Positions 33,994-42,755 of a stretch of DNA of 64,000 nucleotides are shown one piece after another (position 1 is the stretch's first letter; the number at the start of each line of letters is the position of its first letter). The DNA comes from Sphaerisporangium flaviroseum. Lineage in GTDB: Bacteria > Actinomycetota > Actinomycetes > Streptosporangiales > Streptosporangiaceae. The stretch lies in the NCBI RefSeq assembly GCF_039537005.1, contig NZ_BAAAZR010000039.1, positions 1 through 64,000 on the forward strand, in the 5' to 3' direction. The translations under genes and the position numbers were made by a program. Under the pieces are notes generated by a model. It searched no databases, was not told the DNA's origin, and saw nothing but the letters and a program-made list of their open reading frames with translations.

Positions 33994-35856
33994 ATGAGCG
34001 GTTCACCGGACGAGGTCGCCCTGGTCGAGAGCGAGGAGGACTTCATCGTCCGTGCCCGGTCCTGGACCCACGGCCGCCCGTTCCCGCTGCTGAACGGGCC
34101 GAGTGTGGAGCGCTACCGCGACAGGCTCCGGCGCCGGGGACGTCACCGATGGCCGGCGGCCGACACGCGGCCGCGTGACGGCGTCGTCCTGTCCGTCGGC
34201 GGACAGGCGAACACGGCGGCCGGAGCCCTTCTGGCCGGAGCGACGAGCAGGCCGCACAGCCATGTCGGCCTGGGCGAGCTGGCCGAGGTCGTCGGCCGGC
34301 ACGCCGGCGAGCCGATCGCACTGGTGGGCCTGGTCGACGACTTCGCTCCGCTCGGGGACTGGCCGGGACATCTGGCCCCTCGCCTCGGCGTGGTCACGGC
34401 CAGGGACGCCTCGTCACTGAGTTGCCTGGTGTATCGCACGCTCACGCTCCCCGCGTTGGACGCGGCGCGTGACTGGGTCATCAACCATCCCGACGACGAG
34501 GAGGCCGACTCCGCCGATGCGGTGGGGTGGGACGAACTCGGCTCGCTGACGGACGAGCCGCTGCGTGTGCTGGCCATGCGCACGCATGGCATGGAGTGCA
34601 GCGCGAACCTGCCCGACGCCATCCTCTGCGGCCGATCGGACTACCTGCGGCCTCCCCTGCCGCTGCTCGAAGAGCGGCGCGCGGTCTCGTGCCTGAGGGG
34701 AGCGGGCTGTTACCGCAAGGACCTGAAGGAGGAACAACGCATCGCCGCCTGCGACATCGACGCCAACGTGGTCATCACGCAGACCTGCATGTCCGTGGCG
34801 GTCGGGAACAACGTCTTCCCCGGTGAGATCGGGTTCGGCGTGGGCTTCCTCGCCGGCACGGCGGTCGCGGTCGTCGGCACGATCGGCAAGCACCTGGAGG
34901 ACGCCGGCTACATGCACCAGATGCGGGACGGCCTGGACGCCGGACGTCCGATCGGGGAGACCCTCGAACGCGTCAACAGGCAGGCCAGGCTCGTCGGTGG
35001 AGAGATGTCGCGGCTCGGGCTGCTCGGCGATCCCACGCTCGTCCTCAAGCCCCCCGAGGAGCGGGTGACGCCGAGACCCGCCCGGCGCTGGAGCCCTCGC
35101 CAGGACGACGGCCGGGTCCTGCGCCGGCTCTCATACGTGAACGGCACCGTCGTCCCGCGCCTGCTGAGACTGCGCTGGCTCGACGTGGATGTGCCAGAGG
35201 GCGACGTCAGCGAGCTTCGCGGCGCGATCAGGAACGCGACGGGGGCCAGGCGTGGCGTACCGCCGGCCGACGAACTGGCCGTGGTGACCGAGCGGCTGGC
35301 GGCGATACAGGCCGAGGTCGCGCGGCGCATCGTCGAGCAGATCCATTCGAGCTGGTGGCACTTCACGCAAGAGGCGCTCCCGGCCTTCGGCAAGGCCGGG
35401 GACGAGCCAGCACGCTGTCCCAGATGCGGGGTGGACAGTGCCTTCCGGGCAAGGTTCGCGCACCGGGTGGAGCCGGAGCTGGTCATCTCGACGGTCCAGT
35501 GCCGCCGGTGCGGCGACCTGGGGTGGTCGACGGACGACTCCACCGCCGACCTGGAGACCGACCATGTCGTGTGGCTGAGGCGCGGCCAGGCGCGCACGAT
35601 GAGGGCCACTCTGTCCAACCGCCAGGCCAGGAGGCTCACCGGCGCGGTGGGCTTCGCGATCTCCGCGGGAGCGTTCCTGCACCTCGACAAGGGCTGGTCG
35701 GCCGAGTGCGACCTGGGTTCCGGAGGGTCGCGCGAGCTGAGCTGGACGGTCGAGGTCTCGTCCCAGGTGGTGCCGCACGAATACGAGGGCTGGTGCGTCC
35801 GGCTCCTCGACGGGATCTACAGCGCCTCCACCGTCCAGATGGAAGTGCTGCCCTGA
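33994..35856 (+). CDS. Gingipain-like (C25/clan CD-like) protein with C-terminal zinc ribbon
   Basis: 620 aa from ATG 33994 with GAGG upstream; the same frame runs farther upstream but inside the racemase gene. Residues about 60-360 have the layout of C25/caspase-fold peptidases: His198 in MRTHGMECSA, Cys265 in ITQTCMSV after a hydrophobic strand, GTAVAVVGTIG, and the C25-like ending LLGDPTLVLK (343-352). After a helical segment comes a four-Cys zinc ribbon (CPRC 475-478, CRRC 503-506), then a beta-rich tail. It has no signal peptide, so it would act in the cytosol. In a nonribosomal cluster such a protein is unexpected. It could trim a peptide, form an amide, or not be a peptidase at all. 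The assignment rests on motif order. Confidence 0.6.
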   Translation: MSGSPDEVALVESEEDFIVRARSWTHGRPFPLLNGPSVERYRDRLRRRGRHRWPAADTRPRDGVVLSVGGQANTAAGALLAGATSRPHSHVGLGELAEVVGRHAGEPIALVGLVDDFAPLGDWPGHLAPRLGVVTARDASSLSCLVYRTLTLPALDAARDWVINHPDDEEADSADAVGWDELGSLTDEPLRVLAMRTHGMECSANLPDAILCGRSDYLRPPLPLLEERRAVSCLRGAGCYRKDLKEEQRIAACDIDANVVITQTCMSVAVGNNVFPGEIGFGVGFLAGTAVAVVGTIGKHLEDAGYMHQMRDGLDAGRPIGETLERVNRQARLVGGEMSRLGLLGDPTLVLKPPEERVTPRPARRWSPRQDDGRVLRRLSYVNGTVVPRLLRLRWLDVDVPEGDVSELRGAIRNATGARRGVPPADELAVVTERLAAIQAEVARRIVEQIHSSWWHFTQEALPAFGKAGDEPARCPRCGVDSAFRARFAHRVEPELVISTVQCRRCGDLGWSTDDSTADLETDHVVWLRRGQARTMRATLSNRQARRLTGAVGFAISAGAFLHLDKGWSAECDLGSGGSRELSWTVEVSSQVVPHEYEGWCVRLLDGIYSASTVQMEVLP

Positions 35857-35879
35857 CGACATGGAACGAAGGAGGGGAG

Positions 35880-38800
35880 ATGGACCGCGACCATTTGATC
35901 GGAGAACAGGAAATGAGCGCAGAGGGAATCTCGTCGTTCGGTGGTTTGGTGGAGGTTCAGGCGGGGCGGGTTGGTGGGGGTTTGGCGTTGGTGGTGGGGG
36001 AGGTGGAGTTGTCGTATGGGGAGTTGAATGGGTGGGCTAATCGGTTGGCTCGGGTGTTGATCGGGTGGGGTGTGGGGCCTGGGTGTGTGGTTGCGGTGGT
36101 GTTGCCGCGGTCGGTGGAGTTCGTGGTGGCGGTTTTGGCGGTGGTGAAGGCGGGTGGTGCGTTTTTGCCGGTGGATCCGTCGTATCCGGTGGAGCGGGTG
36201 GAGTTCATGGTGGCGGATTCGGGGGCGGTGTTGGTGATTGATGATTTGGGGATTTTTGAGGTGGAGGGTGTTGGTTCGGGTGATGTGACCGACCAGGAGC
36301 GGTTGGGGGTTTTGGGGGTGGATGATGCGGCGTATGTGATTTATACGTCGGGGTCGACGGGGCGGCCGAAGGGTGTGGTGGTGACGCATGCGGGGGTGGG
36401 GAATTTGGCTGCGGGGTTGGTGTCGCGGTTGGGGGCGGGGCCGGGGGATCGGGTGTTGCAGTTCGCGTCGCCGAGTTTTGATGCGTCGGTTTTTGAGATG
36501 GTGTGGGCTTTTGGTTCGGGTGCGGCGTTGGTGGTGTGTCCGGTTGGGGTGTTCGGTGGTGAGGCGTTGGGTGGGGTGCTGGCGGGGGAGGGTATTACGC
36601 ATTGTTTGATGCCGCCGGCTGCTTTGGCGACGGTTCCGGAGATGGTGTTGGGGGATTTGTCGACGTTGGTGGTGGGTGGTGAGGCGTGGGGTGGTGAGTT
36701 GGTGCGTCGGTGGGGGGTGGGGCGTCGGTTGTTCAATGCTTATGGGCCGACGGAGACCTCGGTGGTGGCGACGTTGAGTTCGGCGTTGGTGGGGGTGGGT
36801 GTGGGGGAGGTTCCGCCGATGGGCGGGCCGTTGGATGGGCTGCGGGTGTTTGTTTTGGATGAGTGGTTGCGGCCGGTGCCGGTGGGGGTGGCCGGGGAGT
36901 TGTATGTGGCGGGGGTGGGGTTGGCGCGGGGGTATGTGAATCGGCCGGGGTTGACCGCGCAGCGGTTTGTGGCGTGTCCGTTCGGGGTGGGGGAGCGGAT
37001 GTATCGCACCGGTGATGTGGTGCGCCGGCGTGCTGATGGTGATCTGGAGTTCGTGGGGCGGGTCGATGATCAGGTGAAGGTGCGGGGGGTGCGGATCGAG
37101 TTGGGTGAGGTGGAGGCGGTGCTGGGGGCTCAGCCGGGGGTGGGTCAGGTGGCGGTGGTGGTGCGTGAGGACCGGCCGGGTGATAGGCGGTTGGTGGCGT
37201 ATGTGGTGCCGGTCTCCTCGGCGGTGCTGGATCCGGCCGTGGTGCGTGATCGGGCCGGGCAGAGCCTGCCGCGGGTGATGGTGCCCTCGGCGGTGGTGGT
37301 GCTGGAGCGGTTGCCGTTGACCCCCAGCGGCAAGATCGACCGCCGGGCGCTGCCTGCTCCCCGGGTACACACCTCGGCCACCACTCCACGCACCCGGCAC
37401 GAACACCTGCTGTGCACCGCCTTCGCCCAGGTACTGGGCCTGAAGCAGGTCGGCATCGACGACAACTTCTTCGACCTGGGCGGAGACTCGATCATCGCGA
37501 TCCAGCTGCTCGCGAAGATCAAGAGTGCCGGGCTCACCGTCAGCCCTCGCCAGTTGCTGCGGAACCAGACGGTCAGAGCGCTCGCCTCCCTCGCAGCGGA
37601 CTCCGGCGAGGTGATGACGGAGCCTTCCGGCGGCGTGGAGACGAGGCCTTCCGACGACGGGACGGGCACCGTGCCGCTCACTCCGATCGTGCATTGGTTG
37701 CGCGATCTCGGGGGTTCGATCGACGGGTTCAGCCAGAGCATGGTGGTGGCGACTCCGGCCGGGCTCGACCCCGGCCACCTCGCCACGGCCGTGCGGTGCC
37801 TGCGGCACCATCACGACACACTCAGGCTGCGGCTTGTGACGTCCGGCGACGGCTGGTCGCTCGACGTGCCGCCACCGGACCGCCCGGCGGCCACGCCCTC
37901 GGTGGAAAGGGTCGACGTCGCCGGCCTCGACCCCGAGCGTCTCACGCGGACCATCGAGGCCCACAGGTCGGCGGCCCGCCGGCGACTGGACGTCCGGACC
38001 GGCGCCGTGATCGCGCTCGTCTGGTTCGACGCCGGCCCCGCGCGGCCGGGCAGATTGCTGATCATGCTGCACCACCTGGCCGTGGACGGGGTCTCCTGGC
38101 GCATCCTGCTTCCCGACCTGGCCGCCGCCTACCAGGCCGTCAGCACCGGCCGGCCGGTGGCACTGCCGGAGGTGCGCACCCGCTTCCGCCATTGGGCCGT
38201 GAAGCTTCAGGCAGAGGCCGCCGAACCGGCGCGCGAACGGGAACTGCCGTTGTGGAACGCCATCCTCGGCACGCAGGATCCGCCACTGGGCGACGGTGCG
38301 CCTCACACGGTGGCCGACAGGGTGCGCGACATGCGCGAGATGACGCTGACCCTTCCGTCCTCCTCCACCCGGCGCCTGTTCACGCTGGTTCCCGCGGCAC
38401 TGCGTGGCCGGGTGCAGGAGGTACTGCTCACCGCCCTCGCCCTGGCCGTCCAGCGGTGCCGCGCACCCGGTGACGGCGGCACGGAACCGGCCGTCCTGGT
38501 CGACGTCGAAGGGCATGGCCGGGAGGACATCTTCGAGGGTGTGGACCTGTCCCGCACCACCGGCTGGTTCACCAGCCTCTACCCCGTCCGCCTCGATCCG
38601 GGGTCCGTCGACTGGGAGACGGTGCGCGCCGGCGGCGCTCCGCTGGGAGCCGCGTTCGAGCGGGTCAAACAGCAGCTCAGGACGATCCCTGACAACGGCA
38701 TCGGCTTCGGCCTGCTGAGATACCTCAACGATCGCACCCGCCCGAGGCTCGCCGATCACCCCCGGCCGCAGATCGGGTTCAACTACCTGGGCCGGGTCAC

Positions 38801-39059
38801 CGTCGGTGACGAGGCCGGAGGCTGGGCGCCGGTCGCCGGCCTGCCCGTCATGTACGGGACGCGCGATGCCGACATGGCGCTGTCCCACCGTGTAGAGGTC
38901 AATGCCGTCACCCAGGAGTCGGCGCTGGGGCCGCAACTGGTGGCCGTGTGGACCTGGGCCGGGCGGTCCGTCCCGGAGGAGACCGTTCGTCTGCTGGCGC
39001 GCGGCTGGTTCGAAGCCCTGGAAGGGCTCATCGCCCACGCCTCGGAATCCGGGCTGTAG
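35880..39059 (+). CDS. NRPS: adenylation-PCP-epimerization (no condensation domain)
   Basis: 1059 aa from ATG 35880 with GGAGGGG just upstream. The adenylation domain (about 20-490) has YTSGSTGRPKG, FNAYGPTETS, YRTGD and the C-terminal PSGKIDRRALP. The PCP (about 505-580) has GGDSII (Ser537). The epimerization domain (about 600-1050) has HHLAVDGVSWR (His731, Asp736), EGHGRE and GFNYLGR. My by-eye specificity code DAF-L-V-G-A-V-V suggests a hydrophobic residue, without confidence. With no C domain it must hand its D-aminoacyl group to another enzyme or start the chain. About 35937-37330, most of the adenylation domain, has extreme G+T codon use unlike all its neighbours. The MbtH gene follows after 29 bp. 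Confidence 0.93.
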   Translation: MDRDHLIGEQEMSAEGISSFGGLVEVQAGRVGGGLALVVGEVELSYGELNGWANRLARVLIGWGVGPGCVVAVVLPRSVEFVVAVLAVVKAGGAFLPVDPSYPVERVEFMVADSGAVLVIDDLGIFEVEGVGSGDVTDQERLGVLGVDDAAYVIYTSGSTGRPKGVVVTHAGVGNLAAGLVSRLGAGPGDRVLQFASPSFDASVFEMVWAFGSGAALVVCPVGVFGGEALGGVLAGEGITHCLMPPAALATVPEMVLGDLSTLVVGGEAWGGELVRRWGVGRRLFNAYGPTETSVVATLSSALVGVGVGEVPPMGGPLDGLRVFVLDEWLRPVPVGVAGELYVAGVGLARGYVNRPGLTAQRFVACPFGVGERMYRTGDVVRRRADGDLEFVGRVDDQVKVRGVRIELGEVEAVLGAQPGVGQVAVVVREDRPGDRRLVAYVVPVSSAVLDPAVVRDRAGQSLPRVMVPSAVVVLERLPLTPSGKIDRRALPAPRVHTSATTPRTRHEHLLCTAFAQVLGLKQVGIDDNFFDLGGDSIIAIQLLAKIKSAGLTVSPRQLLRNQTVRALASLAADSGEVMTEPSGGVETRPSDDGTGTVPLTPIVHWLRDLGGSIDGFSQSMVVATPAGLDPGHLATAVRCLRHHHDTLRLRLVTSGDGWSLDVPPPDRPAATPSVERVDVAGLDPERLTRTIEAHRSAARRRLDVRTGAVIALVWFDAGPARPGRLLIMLHHLAVDGVSWRILLPDLAAAYQAVSTGRPVALPEVRTRFRHWAVKLQAEAAEPARERELPLWNAILGTQDPPLGDGAPHTVADRVRDMREMTLTLPSSSTRRLFTLVPAALRGRVQEVLLTALALAVQRCRAPGDGGTEPAVLVDVEGHGREDIFEGVDLSRTTGWFTSLYPVRLDPGSVDWETVRAGGAPLGAAFERVKQQLRTIPDNGIGFGLLRYLNDRTRPRLADHPRPQIGFNYLGRVTVGDEAGGWAPVAGLPVMYGTRDADMALSHRVEVNAVTQESALGPQLVAVWTWAGRSVPEETVRLLARGWFEALEGLIAHASESGL
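35937..37330. other. C-depleted, G+T-rich segment covering the adenylation core
   Basis: On the coding strand this stretch is made largely of TTG, GTG, GGT/GGG, GCG and TCG codons and very little C, while flanking parts of the same gene use the host-typical C-ending codons. The change is sharp on both sides: left just after the first about 20 codons, right just before the PSGKIDRR motif. This suggests the adenylation core was exchanged as a block by recombination or conversion from a differently composed source. Confidence 0.75.
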
Positions 39060-39088
39060 ACCGCACACATTCACGATGGAGGACTCCG

Positions 39089-39298
39089 ATGGCGAACCCC
39101 TTCGACGACGACGAGCGCGACTACCTGGTGCTGGTCGACATGGCCGAGCGGTACTCCCTATGGCCTGCCGATATCGACGTCCCTGATGGCTGGACGGTCG
39201 CCTTCGCCGCGGCGGCCCGCGAGAAGTGTCTGGAATTCGTCGAGGAGCACTGGAGCGCGCTGCGCCCGTCTCGGCTTGGCCGCGAGACCACCGGCTGA
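39089..39298 (+). CDS. MbtH-family NRPS chaperone
   Basis: 69 aa; ATG 39089 with GGAGG 6-10 nt upstream. Family residues are conserved: NPFDDD at the start, SLWP, VPDGW, CLEFVEEHW and LRPSRL. MbtH proteins bind adenylation domains and aid folding or activity. The position right after the A-PCP-E gene and the presence of two NRPS adenylation domains in the cluster fit that job. Confidence 0.95.
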   Translation: MANPFDDDERDYLVLVDMAERYSLWPADIDVPDGWTVAFAAAAREKCLEFVEEHWSALRPSRLGRETTG

Positions 39299-39342
39299 AC
39301 CGGGCGCACAGCGTGACCACGAGCGGGGAAGGAGGATCCACG

Positions 39343-40353
39343 GTGACGAACTCGACGCTGTTGAACGTGGGCAACGGCCTGGCCTTACAGCTTTACAGAA
39401 CCGCACGCGGCCGAGGGTCGTGGGACGCGTCCGCGGTCGCGGCGGAAGTCGGTGCCGAGATATTCGACGTCGAGGCGGCCATCTCCTGCCTGGAGGAACT
39501 CGGCCTGCTGGTCCCCTCCCCCCGGACACCGGCCGGCTACATGGTCGTCAATCCCGATGTGGCGCTCTTCCGGCTGCTCGACTTCGAACGCACCATCGCC
39601 GCGAACTACCAGCGCGAGTCGACGCACTGCCGCGAGGCACTGAACGTGCTGTTGCGGGACTACCCCGAGGCCGGGTCGCGTGCGAACCGCCTGACCATCG
39701 AACCGCTGCGAACTCCGGCCGAACTCGCCGCTTTCCTGGACCACCGGTCGACCCTCGTGAAGAAGCGGAAACTGGTCATCCATCCCGATCTGCCGATGGC
39801 CGAAACGGCGGAGCACATGATGTCGAGGGATGTGGACGCCCTCGCCCGCGGTGTGAAGCTGCGGGCCATCTATTCCGCCCACGTCGTGCCGCACGCCGCC
39901 ATGCGCGATTACTGCATGGAGGTGATGCGCTGCGGAGCCGACATCCGCGTCGCCGGCTATCTGCCACTGCGCATGATCGTCATGGACGACGACCTGGCCC
40001 TGCTCCCGAGCGATCCGCAGAGCGCCGGTAACGGCTACGTGGCCGTCCACAGCACGGAGGTCGTCAAGTCGATGAGCGCCGTCTTCGCCCACCACTGGTC
40101 GGCGGCCTCACCGATCGCGAGCCTGCAGGACTCCGCGGACGACACGGGCGGGTTCCTCTCCGGCCAGGAGCAGGCCATCATCCAGATGCTCGCCATCGGC
40201 ATCAAGGACGAGGTGATCGCACGACGGCTGGGCGTCTCGCGCCGTACGCTCACCCGGGCGATCTCCACATTGCTCGACCGTCTCGCGGTGGAGACCCGAT
40301 TCCAGGCCGCCATGAAGGTCACCAAGATGGGATTGCTCACCGGTGAGCCATAA
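39343..40353 (+). CDS. LuxR-type regulator, architecture as at 7069
   Basis: 336 aa from GTG 39343 with GGAGGA 6 nt upstream; the frame is open upstream but overlaps the MbtH gene. The N-terminal winged helix (about 1-65, LALQLYRTARG, VAAEVGAEIFDVEAAISCLE), middle sensor-like domain (about 80-250, IYSAHVVPHAAM, LPLRMIVMDDDLALLP) and C-terminal LuxR helix-turn-helix (LSGQEQAIIQMLAIGIKDE, RRLGVSRRTLTRAI) parallel the 7069 regulator in order and length. The helix-turn-helix recognition region differs, so targets may differ. It sits at the right end of the core and probably controls it. Confidence 0.88.
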   Translation: MTNSTLLNVGNGLALQLYRTARGRGSWDASAVAAEVGAEIFDVEAAISCLEELGLLVPSPRTPAGYMVVNPDVALFRLLDFERTIAANYQRESTHCREALNVLLRDYPEAGSRANRLTIEPLRTPAELAAFLDHRSTLVKKRKLVIHPDLPMAETAEHMMSRDVDALARGVKLRAIYSAHVVPHAAMRDYCMEVMRCGADIRVAGYLPLRMIVMDDDLALLPSDPQSAGNGYVAVHSTEVVKSMSAVFAHHWSAASPIASLQDSADDTGGFLSGQEQAIIQMLAIGIKDEVIARRLGVSRRTLTRAISTLLDRLAVETRFQAAMKVTKMGLLTGEP

Positions 40354-40397
40354 ATGTCACTCAATAGGCGCTTCAGATCGTTTATCTAAGGACGGCC

Positions 40398-41645
40398 GTG
40401 AACGACAGAGTCGAGCCGGATCTGACCGCACCCGGCTTTCTGGCTCACCCCCATCCTGTTCTGGAAGAACTGCGGGTCGTGGACCCGGTGCAATACAACG
40501 AACAGCTGCGATCCTGGCTGGTGCTGAGCGGGCCGGAAGTGGAGGAGGGGCTGCGCAGCCCGCACCTGTCGGCGGACGCGGTGCCGGCGTTCATGAGCCG
40601 GCTGCCGGACGGGGAGAGGCGCTCACTCCGGCGGCTGGAGGACTTCTTCCGTGCCTGGATGGTCTTCTCCGACCCGCCCGACCAGCAACGCGTCCGCCGG
40701 GCCTTCGCCGGGAGCTTCACGGCGAGAGCCGTCCAGGCGTACATCCCGGACATGCGGCAGCGTGCGGACCGTCTGGTCGCGGCACTGGGCGAGGCAGAGG
40801 GGCGAACGGTCGACCTGGTGACCGAGTTCGCCCGTCCCTACGCGGCGGACGTCACCTGCCTGGCCTTGGGCATCGCGGACGACGCGCGTGCGGCCGTGCA
40901 GGATCAGGCCGGCCGCTTGCTGGCGTTCATCGCCACACCGGAACCCCGGGCCGACCTGGGCGTGACGGCACTGGCCGCTCTGGACGCCATCGGTGGCCAT
41001 GTCGCCGATCGCCTGGCCCGCGACCGCACCGACGACCTTCTGGTGGCGGGAGCCGCCGAGGGAAGGCTGTCGGAACTCGAGGTCGTCGCCGCGTTCGCCC
41101 AGCTTCTGACCGGCGGAGTGGATCCCCTGACCCACGCGGTCGCGGCCGCCCTGCACCAGTTGCCACAAGCGGGATTCCCGGAAGAAGTGCGACGGCAGCG
41201 GCTCTGGGTGGAGGAGTCGCTGCGGATGAGCTGCCCGTTCCGGTTCGTGCCGCGGGTGGCCCGTGAGGACCTGAAGCTCGGATCCCGCTTGGTGCCGGCC
41301 GGGGATCGGGTGTTGCTGTTGCTGACCGCGGCCAACAGGGACCCTGCGACGTACGTTGAGCCCCATGCGTTCGACGGGTCCCGGTCGAACGCCGACCGGC
41401 ACCTCACCTTCGGCCGCGGCGGTCACTACTGCCTTGGCGCCCCGATCACACGCGAGGCGTTGCGAACGGCCGTGCAAGCCGCGTGCGACGCGGGATGGAC
41501 GCGGGCCGTGCTCGCGGGGCCGGTGACACGGAGGTCCAGCGACCTCGGTACAGAGGCCCTGGAGAGCCTGCCGGTGCGCCTACCCCGCAGGCGAGGCCCG
41601 TCAGAGCAGAACGGTCATGGTCGTCTCCTGGACGGTGAACCCTAG
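40398..41645 (+). CDS. Cytochrome P450
   Basis: 415 aa, GTG 40398 with AAGGA upstream. The heme loop is FGRGGHYCLGAP (Cys345), the ExxR pair is in WVEESLRM, and the I-helix is LLTGGVDPLTHAV, in which the usual acid/Thr proton-relay pair reads Gly-Val-Asp-Pro-Leu-Thr. It is the last gene of the rightward cluster and probably hydroxylates or couples the assembled product. Its 3' end overlaps the convergent GNAT gene by 45 bp. Confidence 0.93.
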   Translation: MNDRVEPDLTAPGFLAHPHPVLEELRVVDPVQYNEQLRSWLVLSGPEVEEGLRSPHLSADAVPAFMSRLPDGERRSLRRLEDFFRAWMVFSDPPDQQRVRRAFAGSFTARAVQAYIPDMRQRADRLVAALGEAEGRTVDLVTEFARPYAADVTCLALGIADDARAAVQDQAGRLLAFIATPEPRADLGVTALAALDAIGGHVADRLARDRTDDLLVAGAAEGRLSELEVVAAFAQLLTGGVDPLTHAVAAALHQLPQAGFPEEVRRQRLWVEESLRMSCPFRFVPRVAREDLKLGSRLVPAGDRVLLLLTAANRDPATYVEPHAFDGSRSNADRHLTFGRGGHYCLGAPITREALRTAVQAACDAGWTRAVLAGPVTRRSSDLGTEALESLPVRLPRRRGPSEQNGHGRLLDGEP

Positions 41646-42323
41646 CCGCTTCCAGGTGCTCAGGGCCGGGTTGCCATGACTGACGGTGCCGGTTAGGGTC
41701 TCCAGCCCGTCGCGGTCGGCCTTCCACCCGACATGGCGCAGAAGCGCCGCTCCGGTACCCCGGGGCGCGTCGAGGGGATGGCGGAACCCGTTCGCGATCC
41801 ACGCGATTCCGTCCCAGTCGTTGACCACCATTCCGGCGACCACCCGGTCGTCGGAGTCCACGACGAGCGAGGCGCAGGGAAGCACCGGGCCGATCAGCCT
41901 GCCCTCGAAGAGAGGGATCAGTTCCTCCTGAAGGATCTCTTCATCGGAGCGCGTGTAGTGGTCCGGATGTTCTGGAGGAAACGCCGCCCGCCAGGCGGGG
42001 AGGACGTCCTTCGGTTCCCGGTCACAGGGTACGAACCTGAATCCTTCCGGCGCCTGCACCGGCGGGTTCTCCCTTTCTCGCAGGTCGTAGCGGAGCACGT
42101 ACGCATGCCGCACGGTGCGGGCGCCATGTCCGACGAGTTCCCGGCACAGTTCCTCGGGCGCCGATACGAACCACCCGGGCAATTGGGCCGCGAGCACTTC
42201 GGACGGGCGCGGCCCGATCACCTCGACCATGTGCGCCCACGGCCGGCCGTCCCTCGTTCCCCGCACATAGCTGATCACCGGAACACCGTGTTCATCCGTC
42301 AATATCTCGCGTATTTCCCGCAT
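41601..42323 (-). CDS. GNAT-family N-acetyltransferase
   Basis: 240 aa. The C-terminal half (about 120-240) has the GNAT core: strand SLVVDSDDRVVAGMVVND, the acetyl-CoA loop RGTGAALLRHV (Arg/Gly-x-Gly) and the final strand SHGNPALSTWKRLGFTV. The N-terminal half may be a degenerate second GNAT or substrate domain. Convergent with the P450, so it may lie outside the cluster; modification or resistance toward the product remains possible. Confidence 0.82.
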   Translation of the reverse strand: MREIREILTDEHGVPVISYVRGTRDGRPWAHMVEVIGPRPSEVLAAQLPGWFVSAPEELCRELVGHGARTVRHAYVLRYDLRERENPPVQAPEGFRFVPCDREPKDVLPAWRAAFPPEHPDHYTRSDEEILQEELIPLFEGRLIGPVLPCASLVVDSDDRVVAGMVVNDWDGIAWIANGFRHPLDAPRGTGAALLRHVGWKADRDGLETLTGTVSHGNPALSTWKRLGFTVQETTMTVLL

Positions 42324-42567
42324 ACACCATATCTACCTCACGCGCCGGGACACGAGCCATAAATTCCGACGAAAGCTCGCTGCGTTTCGGCGACCATTTC
42401 CGTGAGCCGTGGATCATGCGCGGACGGTTGCAGGAATACGAGGCGACAGAAAGGAGAAAGAACGGAGACAGCCCGAAGACAGGCCGGTCCTGTGCACTGG
42501 TCGATTAGTGGACCCGGAAACGCCGGGGCCCGTTTCTCTATAAGCGCATGCTCAAGGAGGAGATCGG

Positions 42568-42708
42568 TTGAGCAGAATAATCGCATGCATGGCGGGCGCG
42601 CTGGTCGCGGCCGGCGCGCTGCTTCCCGCCGGGACCGCCCTTCGCCCCCCGTCCGGCGCGACGGGTTTCCTGTCCGACAAGGGACTGCTACCTTGCCTTC
42701 GCTACTAG
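42568..42708 (+). CDS. Small secreted peptide, 46 aa
   Basis: TTG 42568 with a strong AAGGAGGAG ribosome site about 5 nt upstream; stop TAG at 42706. The product opens MSRIIACMAG, has a hydrophobic signal-like segment (AGALVAAGALLPAGTA) and a short tail ending KGLLPCLRY. It lies alone, 48 bp ahead of the DUF2510 gene. The clear ribosome site and signal-like N-terminus support it, but there is no recognised family. Confidence 0.45.
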   Translation: MSRIIACMAGALVAAGALLPAGTALRPPSGATGFLSDKGLLPCLRY

Positions 42709-42755
42709 ATCACGGGTGCCCTTTCGCGGCAGCACGTTGAAGGCGGAGAGAAGCA

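Noticed and set aside
33415..35856. Longer protein starting inside the racemase gene
   Set aside because: The upstream part overlaps a well supported racemase; ATG 33994 has a ribosome site and gives a sensible N-terminus.
35817..39374. Very long open frame on the minus strand opposite the A-PCP-E gene
   Set aside because: It is produced by the G+T skew and high GC of the real gene. The protein is a His/Pro/Arg-rich low-complexity string without any domain or ribosome site.
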